A stretch of 64,000 nt of DNA from Pseudoalteromonas sp. '520P1 No. 423' (GTDB lineage Bacteria > Pseudomonadota > Gammaproteobacteria > Enterobacterales > Alteromonadaceae): NCBI RefSeq assembly GCF_001269985.1, contig NZ_BBZB01000001.1, positions 2,604,001-2,668,000 on the forward strand, in the 5' to 3' direction. Made by a program: the position numbers and the translations under genes. Below, piece by piece: positions 37,071 through 46,561 of the stretch; positions within the stretch are counted from its first letter, which is position 1; each line of letters starts with the position of its first letter. Under the pieces are notes generated by a model, which worked only from the letters and a program-made list of their open reading frames with translations, was not told where the DNA came from and searched no databases.

Positions 37071-39704
37071 CTATTTTAATGCTTTAGAAACTTTTTCATA
37101 GAGATCAGGACTTAAATTTTCTATATTTTCGAGTCTTTTCAACTGTTGCTTCATCAGTTTTTGTCTATTAACGTCAAACTTTTTCCAAGACATTAATGGC
37201 GTGATCATTCTCGATGCATTTTGTGGGTTTATATCATTTAACTTAATTAGTAAATCAGTTAATAATTTATAACCTGAACCATCCACATTATGAAAATGTT
37301 TCAGATTAAAATGTGTAAAATTACCGATCAATGCGCGTACACGATTGGGATTAGCGTAATCAAAATGATCATGCTGATATAAAGCTTCAAGATGTGAGTT
37401 AATATCGGCGCGATCTTGCATTGCCTTAAGCGCGAACCATTTATCCATCACCAGTGGATCTTTAGACCATTTAGACTCAAACAAGTCTAAGATTTCCGAA
37501 GATATACTATGATTTGCATTAACTACCGCACTTAAAACCGCTAGCGCATCAGTCATATTATCGAGTGAAAATTGTTTTCTCAAAATCGCGACTAAATCAA
37601 TATGGTTTTGTTTTGCTAAATAATGTAAACATGCATTTTTCAACGCGCGTTTTCCAACTGCATTTACCGAAAGATCTGTACAGTCAGACTCACTATCAAT
37701 ACTAAGTGCAGTAAAACGTATCATAAGTGATTCTGATAATGTATCTGCAATTTGTTGCTCAAAATTACTGCTTACTGCAATTAGTTCATCAACAGGAATT
37801 TCTTGGTAATCTGAACTTAATGTATCAAAACTTGGTAACTTTAATAATTGCGCAGCAAGCTCAAGATCAATTGTTTTATCTTCAATGATATCTTTCACTA
37901 ATGCAATAACACTAGCTTGTAATGTCATATCGTTATTAGTAACTGCTCTATTAATATTATTAGTAAATAATATTTGTTGTGCATCCCAACGAGAAAAGTC
38001 TGAACTTGCATGACGTACGATATGACATAACTGCTCATCAGAATAATTAAAATAAAGCTGACAAGGTGCTGAAAAATCTTCAAGTAAAATTGCAGTTGGT
38101 TTTTCTTTTATAGCATCAAAAATAAATGTATGACTTTCTTGTGTGATATTTAATACTTTATTAAGTATTTCACCTTTATAAGTTAAAGGTAGCTTTTCAC
38201 CTGAGCCGCCTAATAATTCGATTGCAAATGGAATATGCAAATTTTGTTTTGTTGTCTGATCTGCCGTTGGTGTATGTATTTGTTTTATCTTTAGCTTATA
38301 CTGTGACTTTTCAGCACAGTATGATTCCTGTACAACAAGTTTAGGTGTGCCTGATTGACTGTACCAATTTTTGAATTGTGTTAAGTCAATATTGGACGCT
38401 GACATCATAGCATTGACAAAGTCGTCACAGGTAACCGCTTGTCCATCATGACGTTCAAAATAAAGATCCATGCCTTTTCTGAAGTTTTCTTTACCTAATA
38501 AAGTATGCATCATGCGAATAACTTCCGCACCTTTATTATACACTGTAACTGTGTAAAAATTATTCATCTCAATCACTTTCTCAGGGCGAATAGGATGTGC
38601 CATTGGTCCTGCATCTTCTGAAAACTGATGAGTTCGCATTGCTTTAACGGCTGCAATTCTATTAATTGCACGAGAGCCAAGATCAGAACTAAACTCTTGA
38701 TCCCTAAAAACAGTTAAACCCTCTTTTAAAGAAAGCTGAAACCAATCTCGACAAGTAACACGATTGCCAGTCCAGTTATGAAAATATTCATGACCTATAA
38801 TAGATTCGATCATATGATAATCACTATCTGTCGCAGTTTGTTGATTGGCTAATACACATTTACTATTAAATACGTTCAAGCCTTTATTTTCCATTGCGCC
38901 CATATTGAAAAAGTCTACAGCAACTATCATGTAGATATCTAAATCATATTCTAAACCAAATGTATCTTCATCCCACTTCATTGACTTTTTAAGTGATTCT
39001 ATTGCATGAGGAGCTTTACTTAAGTTGCCTTTATCAACAAATAGCGCAAGCTCTACATCTCTACCTGACAGGGTTTTATATGAATCACGTAAAACATCAA
39101 AATCTCCAGCAACGAGTGCAAAAAGATAACAAGGTTTTTTGAAAGGGTCTTGCCAAATAGCATAATGACGGTCTTCACCGATTTCACCTTGCTCTATTCT
39201 ATTACCATTTGATAATAAATGAGGATATTTTTTATCTGCAATAATTTTGACGGTAAATGTTGCCAATACATCAGGTCTATCTTGGTAATACGTTATTTTA
39301 CGAAAACCCTCAGCTTCACACTGCGTGCAATAAGCACCGCCAGACAGATATAACCCTTCTAAAGAAGAGTTAGTTCCTGGAGATATTTTTGTAATAATCA
39401 GCAGTTCAAACTCGTCTTTTTCACTACTGATAATTAGCTGCTTTTTTAATAACTGGTAGTCATCATATTTTTGTCCATCAACTTCAACAGATAACAGTTC
39501 AAGATCGACGCCATCTAAGACTAAATCTCCAAGTATCGGATTATTATTGTCACAGGAGTTGCGTTTAACTTTTGAAGTAGCACGGACTTGAGTTTGAGTA
39601 TCATCAAGATCAAACTCTAAATAAATATCAGTGATTGAAAATGCAGGTTTGGCATAATCTTTTAAAAACTTAGCCGTAGGTGTTTGTATATTTGATAAGT
39701 TCAT
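37071..39704 (-). CDS. pepN: Aminopeptidase N
   Basis: An M1 zinc aminopeptidase of 877 residues that removes N-terminal residues in cytoplasmic peptide turnover. The GAMEN exopeptidase motif is at 269-273. The zinc site HEYFH spans 305-309 (H305, E306, H309) and the third ligand is E328 (LKEGLTVFRDQEF). Domain order and length match E. coli PepN (870). It is monocistronic, ended by a strong hairpin. Confidence 0.96.
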   Translation of the reverse strand: MNLSNIQTPTAKFLKDYAKPAFSITDIYLEFDLDDTQTQVRATSKVKRNSCDNNNPILGDLVLDGVDLELLSVEVDGQKYDDYQLLKKQLIISSEKDEFELLIITKISPGTNSSLEGLYLSGGAYCTQCEAEGFRKITYYQDRPDVLATFTVKIIADKKYPHLLSNGNRIEQGEIGEDRHYAIWQDPFKKPCYLFALVAGDFDVLRDSYKTLSGRDVELALFVDKGNLSKAPHAIESLKKSMKWDEDTFGLEYDLDIYMIVAVDFFNMGAMENKGLNVFNSKCVLANQQTATDSDYHMIESIIGHEYFHNWTGNRVTCRDWFQLSLKEGLTVFRDQEFSSDLGSRAINRIAAVKAMRTHQFSEDAGPMAHPIRPEKVIEMNNFYTVTVYNKGAEVIRMMHTLLGKENFRKGMDLYFERHDGQAVTCDDFVNAMMSASNIDLTQFKNWYSQSGTPKLVVQESYCAEKSQYKLKIKQIHTPTADQTTKQNLHIPFAIELLGGSGEKLPLTYKGEILNKVLNITQESHTFIFDAIKEKPTAILLEDFSAPCQLYFNYSDEQLCHIVRHASSDFSRWDAQQILFTNNINRAVTNNDMTLQASVIALVKDIIEDKTIDLELAAQLLKLPSFDTLSSDYQEIPVDELIAVSSNFEQQIADTLSESLMIRFTALSIDSESDCTDLSVNAVGKRALKNACLHYLAKQNHIDLVAILRKQFSLDNMTDALAVLSAVVNANHSISSEILDLFESKWSKDPLVMDKWFALKAMQDRADINSHLEALYQHDHFDYANPNRVRALIGNFTHFNLKHFHNVDGSGYKLLTDLLIKLNDINPQNASRMITPLMSWKKFDVNRQKLMKQQLKRLENIENLSPDLYEKVSKALK

Positions 39705-39728
39705 GATGTATCCGCAATGATATAAAAT

Positions 39729-39754
39729 AAAATAGCTCCTAATGGAGCTATTTT
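39729..39754. terminator. Intrinsic terminator after nhaC
   Basis: An 11-bp stem AAAATAGCTCC / GGAGCTATTTT with a TAAT loop, between the nhaC stop and the pepN start. A/T tracts flank both sides. Confidence 0.85.
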
Positions 39755-39825
39755 TGAAAATATAGTTTAAATATTTTTATAATATTAAGCAGTTTGTTGT
39801 TCTTGTAAATGTTTAGGCTCTAATT

Positions 39826-41247
39826 TTAGGTTTTAATGCCTAAATAAGCATAAATAATAGAAAGTACTGGGTTGATAAGATTAAAGAAAGCATAAAATGC
39901 ATAATCTAATGGATTTACTAATAACACTGAATGCATATATGCACCACAGGTATTCCATGGTATCAATGGACTTGTTATCGTTCCGCCATCTTCTAAAGTA
40001 CGAGACAAGTTAACAGGTGCTAAACCACGCTTTTGATACTCTTCTTTAAACATACGACCTGGCATAACAATCGCCATATATTGGTCCGCCGCAATCATAT
40101 TTGTACCGATACATGTCGCGACTGTTGAAGCGATTAAAGAACCTGTGCTTTTAGCTATTTTTAAAATACTGCGTACAAAAACCTCTAATAAACCTACTTT
40201 TTCCATCACAGCACCAAACATAAGCGCCATCATGATAAGCCATGTTGTATTTAACATACTGGACATTCCACCACCGCTCAGTAGCTTATCCATTTTTTCA
40301 TCACCTGTTAAAACGCTAAAACCATCAAAGAAAGCGCTCCAAACAATTTTAATAGTACCTATTATAGCATTTTTATCCGCAGCCAACTGAGATGTGATTA
40401 AGTCTTGTTGAAATATAAGCGCCCATACAGCACCTAATAGGGCACCAATTGCAACTGCAGGAAAAGCAGGCATCTTCTTTAAAGCTAACGTCAATAAAAC
40501 AACTAAAGGGACTAACATAATCAAACTAATATCAAAGTTAGATTGTAAAATGTCATTTATTTGATCTATTCGTGCACTATCAGTAACATTTCCGGCATTA
40601 AAACCTAAAAATGTAAATATTATAAGCGCTATGATAAAGCTAGGTACTGTAGTCCACATCATATGATGTATATGAGAAAATAAATCAGAACCTGCAACAG
40701 CAGGTGCTAAATTAGTTGTTTCTGACAATGGGGATAGTTTATCTCCGAAATAAGCGCCTGAAATAACAGCACCCGCAGTAATTGCTTCATTAAGTCCTAA
40801 ACCCGCAGCTACCCCTAATAATGCAACACCAATGGTTGCAGCTGTTGTCCAAGAACTACCAATACTCATTGCAACTATGCCACATAGAATACAACTTGCA
40901 GCATAGAACCAACTAGGATTAATTAATTGAAGACCATAATAAATTAATGTTGGAACAGTGCCAGACAATAACCAAGTTCCAATTAAGGCTCCGACCATAA
41001 ATAATATTAAGATAGCGCCTAGCGACAATGTAATACCCTTAATCATCGCACTTTCTAAATCAGCCCATTTGTATCCATTTTTAAGTCCAATGAGTATCGC
41101 AATACCTGAAGAAAATAATAATGCAATTTGGTTGGGGCCATAAGATGAGTTATCCCCAAAAAGATAAACTGACGAACCGAGTAATGTGATTAAAATTAAA
41201 ATTGGTAGTAACGCATCAAAAAAATGTGCTTGCTTGATTTGCTTCAC
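39826..41247 (-). CDS. nhaC: Na+/H+ antiporter NhaC family
   Basis: A 473-residue polytopic inner-membrane antiporter. Family segments include GTWLLSGTVPTLIYYGL, CGIVAMSIGSSWTTAATIGVALLG and GAVISGAYFGDKLSPLSETTNLA, the last being highly conserved in NhaC proteins. The C-terminal part carries NMIAADQYMAIVMPGRMF and TSPLIPWNTCGAYM. It exports sodium in exchange for protons, fitting a marine lifestyle. Substrate could instead be a coupled organic anion (malate/lactate) as in some NhaC homologues. A 301-bp upstream region should hold its promoter. Confidence 0.9.
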   Translation of the reverse strand: MKQIKQAHFFDALLPILILITLLGSSVYLFGDNSSYGPNQIALLFSSGIAILIGLKNGYKWADLESAMIKGITLSLGAILILFMVGALIGTWLLSGTVPTLIYYGLQLINPSWFYAASCILCGIVAMSIGSSWTTAATIGVALLGVAAGLGLNEAITAGAVISGAYFGDKLSPLSETTNLAPAVAGSDLFSHIHHMMWTTVPSFIIALIIFTFLGFNAGNVTDSARIDQINDILQSNFDISLIMLVPLVVLLTLALKKMPAFPAVAIGALLGAVWALIFQQDLITSQLAADKNAIIGTIKIVWSAFFDGFSVLTGDEKMDKLLSGGGMSSMLNTTWLIMMALMFGAVMEKVGLLEVFVRSILKIAKSTGSLIASTVATCIGTNMIAADQYMAIVMPGRMFKEEYQKRGLAPVNLSRTLEDGGTITSPLIPWNTCGAYMHSVLLVNPLDYAFYAFFNLINPVLSIIYAYLGIKT

Positions 41248-41506
41248 GTGTATTCCTCTAACTGTAATTATCGGTAATATTTAGATATAAAATTGATATC
41301 AAATATCACGCTTTATTTTTTATCGCGTCTATTTGTTAACGCTGTATCGAGTATATCAAACCTTAACTCAAAATATTGTGCATAAATATAACATTGTATT
41401 AAACATCATTTGTTATAATTTTTATTGTTAAATATCAGTGCAGTAGTTTTATAAATTAGAATTTAATATCATTTCCTTTGAATATAAAAGTACATATTTT
41501 GCATAT
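41248..41506. other. nhaC upstream intergenic region
   Basis: About 260 bp of very AT-rich DNA between the nhaC start and the prc terminator. It must contain the nhaC promoter; no palindrome, hairpin or small ORF with a ribosome-binding site stands out. Confidence 0.4.
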
Positions 41507-41532
41507 AAAAAAAGCGCCGTAGCGCTTTTTTT
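41507..41532. terminator. Intrinsic terminator after prc
   Basis: An 11-bp stem AAAAAAAGCGC / GCGCTTTTTTT with a CGTA loop, 16 bp downstream of the prc stop codon. Confidence 0.88.
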
Positions 41533-41548
41533 GTAACAAGTTTAAAAG

Positions 41549-43573
41549 TTATTTTTTTACATAACGACCAAACTTAATAAAATCAGAAGTAATTAATGCA
41601 GTTTCTTCTAAGAATGGGTCCATATCAGTCAACTCATCAGGTAAGTCTTCTAATGATGTCACTTGTTTTTTATTTAAACGCATTAATCTTTTGTTAACAC
41701 GAGCAAGAGTAAGTTTTTCATTTTTATCTCTTTGCTCAATACGAGTCTTTTCAACTAAAGAAATCGTTTTACGATCATTTTCTTTTTTATAACGCGCGAT
41801 ATCTTCAAACACATAATTAAATTCAGGTTCTGAGATGATACGGTCATCATGTTGTTTTTGTAAAAACTTAATAGCCGGTTTTAGATCAGCCATAGAAATA
41901 TATTTTGCATTTCTAATGCTATCCCATGGTAAAGCATTATCTTCTTGCGATTCACCCCATTCAGCTGGGTCTATCGCTGAAGGAAATGAAATATCAGGAA
42001 TAACACCTTTATGTTGGGTACTACCACCATTTATTCGATAAAACTTTGCAATCGTATACTGGATACTACCTAAGCTGTTCTCATATAAATCGTAATTTCT
42101 GCCTAAACCTCTATGCTGCTGAACTGTGCCCTTACCAAAGGTTTGTTCACCAATAACAACTGCGCGACCATAGTCTTGCATTGCCGCAGCAAATATCTCA
42201 GAAGCTGAAGCACTATATCTATCAACTAATATTGTTAAAGGGCCATCATAATAAGTGACACCATCAACATCTTTTTGTTGTTCAACACGACCATTTAAAT
42301 TATGGATTTGAACTACTGGGCCTTGTTCAAAAAACAAACCCGACAATTGTGTTGCTTCATATAATGAACCGCCACCGTTTTGTCTTAAATCGATAATAAT
42401 CCCATCGACATTTTGCTCTTTTAATTTTGCTAACTCTTTTTTAACATCACCAGATAAATTGTTGTAAAAACCAGGAATATCAATAACGCCAATTTTTGTA
42501 TCTAAGTCTGAATAACTCGGTTTAAATACTTCAGATTTAGCAGCGCGATCTTCTAAACGAATTTTATCACGAGTAATATCTACAATTGATGGCTTGCCAT
42601 GCGTATCAGCACCTTTTAAGTACTGCAAGCGAACAAGAGTACCTTTAGGCCCTTTAATTAACTCTACAACATCATCTAAACGCCAACCGATCACATCAAC
42701 AAAATCTTCTTTTCCTTGAGCAACACCAATAATGCGATCATTTGACTTTATTTTTTCAGATTTATCAGCAGGGCCTCCAGGCACGAGAGAGCGAATAACA
42801 GTGTAATCTTCGTCATAGCCAAGTACTGCACCAATACCTTCAAGCTCTAGATCCATGTCCATTTTAAACTGTTCGGCACGGCGAGGTGATAAATATGAGG
42901 TATGGGCTTCAATGCTTCGCGCAAATGCATTCATTGCGATTTGAAAGGCATCTTCACTATTTGTTTGAACTAACCTTTTTAAAGTGTAGCTATAACGTTT
43001 AGTCAGTATTTCTTTAATGTCAGGCCATTCTTTACCTGTCATTTTAAGGCGTAAAGCATCATATTTAACTCTTTGACGCCATATTTCATCGAGTTCAGCC
43101 TGAGTAGTGGCCCATTTTGCCTCTTCTCGGTCGAACTTATATTCATCTTCGTTCTCAAATTTCATTTCTTTATCTAATAAAGAAATAGAATATTGATAAC
43201 TATCAAAACGGCGTTTCATGCTGACATTGAAAATGTCAAAGGCAAAATCAAGTTTACCTGTACTTAACGCGTTATCGACTAGAAATCGATATTGTTCAAA
43301 ACTATCAATATCCGATTTCAAAAAAATACGTTTACCGAAATCTAGCGACTCTAAATAACGGTCAAATATTTTTGTAGAAAGCTCATCATTTAAATCAATG
43401 AGCTTGTAATGGGCGCGAGTAAAGAAATTAGTCACCCTTTTGCTAGCGGTACTATGTTGGGATTCTTGTTTTAAAACAGGCAAATCTTCTAGTGTTATCG
43501 TTTCTACTTTAGCGAACGCATTTGCTGCAATAAATGCAGCTGCAAGAGGAATGAGATTAAAACATTTACTCAT
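41549..43573 (-). CDS. prc: Carboxy-terminal (tail-specific) protease
   Basis: A periplasmic S41A protease of 674 residues with an N-terminal signal peptide (about 1-21, AANAFA), an N-terminal helical domain, a PDZ domain (about 240-325, including GIGAVLGYDEDYTVIRSLVPGGPA) and the catalytic domain. The Ser-Lys dyad aligns with E. coli S430/K455 as S456 (YSASASEIF) and K481 (FGKGTVQ), with D467 between. It degrades proteins with nonpolar C-termini and processes cell-wall enzymes. proQ lies 11 bases upstream, as in E. coli. Confidence 0.95.
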   Translation of the reverse strand: MSKCFNLIPLAAAFIAANAFAKVETITLEDLPVLKQESQHSTASKRVTNFFTRAHYKLIDLNDELSTKIFDRYLESLDFGKRIFLKSDIDSFEQYRFLVDNALSTGKLDFAFDIFNVSMKRRFDSYQYSISLLDKEMKFENEDEYKFDREEAKWATTQAELDEIWRQRVKYDALRLKMTGKEWPDIKEILTKRYSYTLKRLVQTNSEDAFQIAMNAFARSIEAHTSYLSPRRAEQFKMDMDLELEGIGAVLGYDEDYTVIRSLVPGGPADKSEKIKSNDRIIGVAQGKEDFVDVIGWRLDDVVELIKGPKGTLVRLQYLKGADTHGKPSIVDITRDKIRLEDRAAKSEVFKPSYSDLDTKIGVIDIPGFYNNLSGDVKKELAKLKEQNVDGIIIDLRQNGGGSLYEATQLSGLFFEQGPVVQIHNLNGRVEQQKDVDGVTYYDGPLTILVDRYSASASEIFAAAMQDYGRAVVIGEQTFGKGTVQQHRGLGRNYDLYENSLGSIQYTIAKFYRINGGSTQHKGVIPDISFPSAIDPAEWGESQEDNALPWDSIRNAKYISMADLKPAIKFLQKQHDDRIISEPEFNYVFEDIARYKKENDRKTISLVEKTRIEQRDKNEKLTLARVNKRLMRLNKKQVTSLEDLPDELTDMDPFLEETALITSDFIKFGRYVKK

Positions 43574-43584
43574 AGACCATCTCC

Positions 43585-44313
43585 TTAGATTGTGTATAGA
43601 CTTTCAGCCTTAGTCTTAACTAGCATTCCAGTAACAATTACAACATGAATATCATCTTTATTGATTTCAGTGATTGTTCCGTTCACTAATGTCTGGCCTA
43701 GCTTTACTTTAACTTTAGCATTTAATTTAATTTGTTCCGCAGTTAATGCAACTATTTTACCAGAACGACGAGGCGCATTTTCATTCTTAGGCTTAGCAAT
43801 TACTGGTTTAGTTCCTTTATCAGCAGATTTATTTCTAGAACCTGGCTTAAAGGACTTTTTAGCAGCATCTGTACGTGGACGTTGTTGCTTTTTACGTTTA
43901 GCAAACTTTGCACGGCTTTCTTCTAATGCTTTAGCGGCATGATCAATATGTTCTTGTTCAACTTTCTCACAATCGTTTCCATCAAGATCGATTCTGAATT
44001 CAACTTTGCTCACAGCTTCAAGGTAGCGCCAATGCGACGTATATTTACGCAATGCTTGACGAATTTGTGTCTTGCTTACGTTATCATTACCTTCAATTCT
44101 TTGAGCTATATCTTTGAAGATACCTACTTTAAGCGGTTTTATACCATCTTTTTCTTTAAAACAAACAGAAAACTCTTTGTATAAAAAGGCAAGAACAGCA
44201 TTGATATCTTTTAACTTATCAGGGTTTTCTTGCACAACTTCAGTTTTAGTTTGTTCAATATCAGTTACTTCTTGTTTGATATCTGTAATTTCTTGATTGC
44301 CAGTGGTACTCAT
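43585..44313 (-). CDS. proQ: RNA chaperone ProQ
   Basis: A 242-residue FinO/ProQ-fold RNA-binding protein. The N-terminal FinO domain (about 33-145) shows FKEKDGIKPLKVGIFKDI, TQIRQALRKYTSHWRYL and AVSKVEFRIDLDGN. A basic, low-complexity linker (about 146-195) leads to a Tudor-like C-terminal domain (about 196-242). The first 30 residues are an unusual Thr/Glu/Ile-rich extension. It is co-transcribed with prc and lies 12 bases after a small acidic-protein gene. Confidence 0.93.
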   Translation of the reverse strand: MSTTGNQEITDIKQEVTDIEQTKTEVVQENPDKLKDINAVLAFLYKEFSVCFKEKDGIKPLKVGIFKDIAQRIEGNDNVSKTQIRQALRKYTSHWRYLEAVSKVEFRIDLDGNDCEKVEQEHIDHAAKALEESRAKFAKRKKQQRPRTDAAKKSFKPGSRNKSADKGTKPVIAKPKNENAPRRSGKIVALTAEQIKLNAKVKVKLGQTLVNGTITEINKDDIHVVIVTGMLVKTKAESLYTI

Positions 44314-44325
44314 TTCTAAACCTTT

Positions 44326-44607
44326 TTATTCCATCTGCTCATCTAACGATGTCAGGACATGTTGATTAACCCAGTCGACCAACTCTTCGAAGTCAGTTTC
44401 TATAATAGCTGTATCGCCACGAAGATGTTGCCAAATACTATTAATTATACTATCTATTTTGTCACATGATAAGTCATCAGGAAGTTGAGCCCAAGCGATG
44501 TGGATCAACTCATTGAGATTTTCTGCAACTAATTCTTCATTTCCTTCCCAATCACCGACATCACAATCAGAAACGAGGAAATCTTGAACATTCATTAAAT
44601 CTTTCAT
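44326..44607 (-). CDS. Small acidic protein between msrC and proQ, unknown
   Basis: A 93-residue, strongly acidic, soluble protein with no signal peptide or cysteine pair (EGNEELVAENLNELIHIAWAQ and IETDFEELVDWVNQHV). I recognise no family. Its ATG overlaps the msrC stop (TAATG), and it ends 12 bases before proQ, so it is translated as part of an msrC-X-proQ-prc operon. Conservation of this position would suggest a link to ProQ, for example as an acidic partner, but that is speculation. Confidence 0.75.
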   Translation of the reverse strand: MKDLMNVQDFLVSDCDVGDWEGNEELVAENLNELIHIAWAQLPDDLSCDKIDSIINSIWQHLRGDTAIIETDFEELVDWVNQHVLTSLDEQME

Positions 44608-45065
44608 TACACTTGAGTCTCAAATTGACGTATTAGTGTTTCTAAGCCAGCTTTGTCTTCTTCATCAAAACGTGAAAGCGATGGACTATCAATATCTAAA
44701 ACAGCATATATTTTACCATCTTTAATGATAGGAACAACTATTTCTGAGTTAGATTCAGCATCACAAGCGATATGTCCAGCAAAGGCATGAACATCAGCAA
44801 CTAATTGCGTTTCTTTTAAAGATGCCGCAGTGCCACATACCCCTTTACCGACAGGAATACGTATGCAAGCTGGATTACCTTGAAAAGGTCCTAAAACTAA
44901 CTGTTCTGGATTATCAATAAGATAAAAACCAGCCCAGTTAATATCTTCTAAAGACATGAATAGCAACGCACTTAAATTTGCCATATTCGCTATAACGTTT
45001 GGCTCACCTTCAGTAAGTGATTTTGCTTGTTCAGCTAAAGTCTGATAGAAAGCTTGTTTACTCAT
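44607..45065 (-). CDS. msrC: Free methionine-(R)-sulfoxide reductase
   Basis: A 152-residue GAF-domain enzyme that reduces free Met-R-sulfoxide. The three catalytic/resolving cysteines align with E. coli C84, C94 and C118 as C67 (GNPACIRI), C77 (GKGVCGTAA) and C101 (GHIACDAES). NWAGFYL and VLDIDSPSLSRFDEEDK are family landmarks. It heads the operon running through proQ and prc, an order also seen in E. coli. Confidence 0.93.
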   Translation of the reverse strand: MSKQAFYQTLAEQAKSLTEGEPNVIANMANLSALLFMSLEDINWAGFYLIDNPEQLVLGPFQGNPACIRIPVGKGVCGTAASLKETQLVADVHAFAGHIACDAESNSEIVVPIIKDGKIYAVLDIDSPSLSRFDEEDKAGLETLIRQFETQV

Positions 45066-45225
45066 TTTTATAAACTAATTACTATTTAAAACACAATAAT
45101 AAACAAAGGTACTCTTTGTAGGCTTTAAATGAAACCTTTATCCATCAAAAAATCCACTTAAAGTGTAAAAAACAAAAATCTTGTTTAGATTATAAACAGA
45201 GTTGATGGTGTATTTAAAAAAATGC

Positions 45226-45648
45226 TTATTTTGTGAACCGACGAAGACTATTTAAAAAAATACCTGCTGCAGTTAATGACATTAAGGTATTAACAAAAAA
45301 TATCATTGAACTAGTTGCACTAAAGATAAATGAAAACAGTGCACCACCAAGTAAAGCAATTGTTAAAATAGCCCAATAAGTTATTTTATTTAATTTGAAT
45401 AAAAATAAGTACCCTGGTACTACAAAACATCCCATAGTTAAGCCAACAATATGTGCATTTGATATCGCTGTCATAATGATATTAAAGAATATTTGACTAG
45501 TCCCATTTTCTAATGTGAGTACATAATACAAACCAATTAATATGCCAATCAATAAAGGAGAGAGCAGAGAATATATCACACTTTTAATAAGTACTGCGTT
45601 TTCAACTTTATGCTGGCCTTTAGTCTTATTTATACCTGCAGAATTCAT
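45226..45648 (-). CDS. Four-helix membrane protein, unknown
   Basis: A 140-residue protein with a short polar N-terminus and about four hydrophobic segments (near 22-45, 55-83, 90-106 and 108-132). It contains no recognisable motif. It is transcribed away from the secreted-protein gene at 45803 and stands alone. Could be a species-restricted membrane protein. Confidence 0.6.
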   Translation of the reverse strand: MNSAGINKTKGQHKVENAVLIKSVIYSLLSPLLIGILIGLYYVLTLENGTSQIFFNIIMTAISNAHIVGLTMGCFVVPGYLFLFKLNKITYWAILTIALLGGALFSFIFSATSSMIFFVNTLMSLTAAGIFLNSLRRFTK

Positions 45649-45802
45649 AGTTAACCTGTTTTATAATTATTAAACCTAAGTGTTGATCATTTAATTAAGT
45701 AAGCTAAATAAGACAAAAGTCTATAATCGCAGCTTAAATATATAAAGCCGCATATAAAATAAGCGCTATAATTTTAATAACAACATTAACAATGGCTAAG
45801 TT

Positions 45803-46555
45803 ATGAAATCTAACATTGTGATTAGTTTATTATTAATTGCCATATCTTTCCAGACATCCGCCCAAGACTTACTGGTAGCAAAGACATGCCCTGTTGTTTA
45901 CAACAATACAAACATTGGTATCTTAGCATTCTCAATGCCTTGGTATCATAATGGTGGTAGCCAGGCGTCTTACATAGCAAAAGACAATGCCACAGGAATT
46001 GGTATAGAAATTCATTTTCTAACTAATAAAAATGGATTTTCTCATACTAAACATCAAAAAATATGTGATCAGTTTCGTATCATGCAATTTAGAAATACAA
46101 ATGCAAAACTCCCTCGTGGTGAAGATAAAGTTCAGCTAGATATCCCAGCGACACACCCTGAACCTTTTTATGATGCTCCACCACTTGAATTTGGTCATGG
46201 TATGCATCAAACACCAATTGATCATCATGATAAACCTTGGAAAAATATAATAATGCGTGCATCAACAGTTGCTATATATGATACGCCTTTTGTCTCAGAT
46301 AGTTATGGCATAGAAGGTAAAGACATTATAGTGAAATTTGAAACCTGTGTCGTATGTCGCTATTTTAAAAAGGCAGATCACATACTTTCATGCGGTTCAT
46401 GGGGGTTTAATCGAGAGTATATGGGTGGAATGACAGCATGGTCAGAACCTGAAGCTGATCCAATAAAATGCTCTGATGGACCGAATAAAGAGCACCTAGA
46501 AGTGCTCAATAATTCAAACTTGGTATCCTACAAACAAGGTATTGATTGGCAATAA
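45803..46555 (+). CDS. Secreted cysteine-containing protein, unknown
   Basis: A 250-residue protein with signal peptide 1-20 (cleavage after FQTSA, before QDLL). The mature part has several cysteines, including C29 and a CVVC pair, compatible with disulfides. It is rich in His, Trp and Pro (FGHGMHQTPIDHHDKPWKN). I recognise no family. Its stop is 6 bases from the convergent stop of the HNH-like gene. Likely periplasmic or secreted. Confidence 0.7.
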   Translation: MKSNIVISLLLIAISFQTSAQDLLVAKTCPVVYNNTNIGILAFSMPWYHNGGSQASYIAKDNATGIGIEIHFLTNKNGFSHTKHQKICDQFRIMQFRNTNAKLPRGEDKVQLDIPATHPEPFYDAPPLEFGHGMHQTPIDHHDKPWKNIIMRASTVAIYDTPFVSDSYGIEGKDIIVKFETCVVCRYFKKADHILSCGSWGFNREYMGGMTAWSEPEADPIKCSDGPNKEHLEVLNNSNLVSYKQGIDWQ

Positions 46556-46561
46556 AACGAT

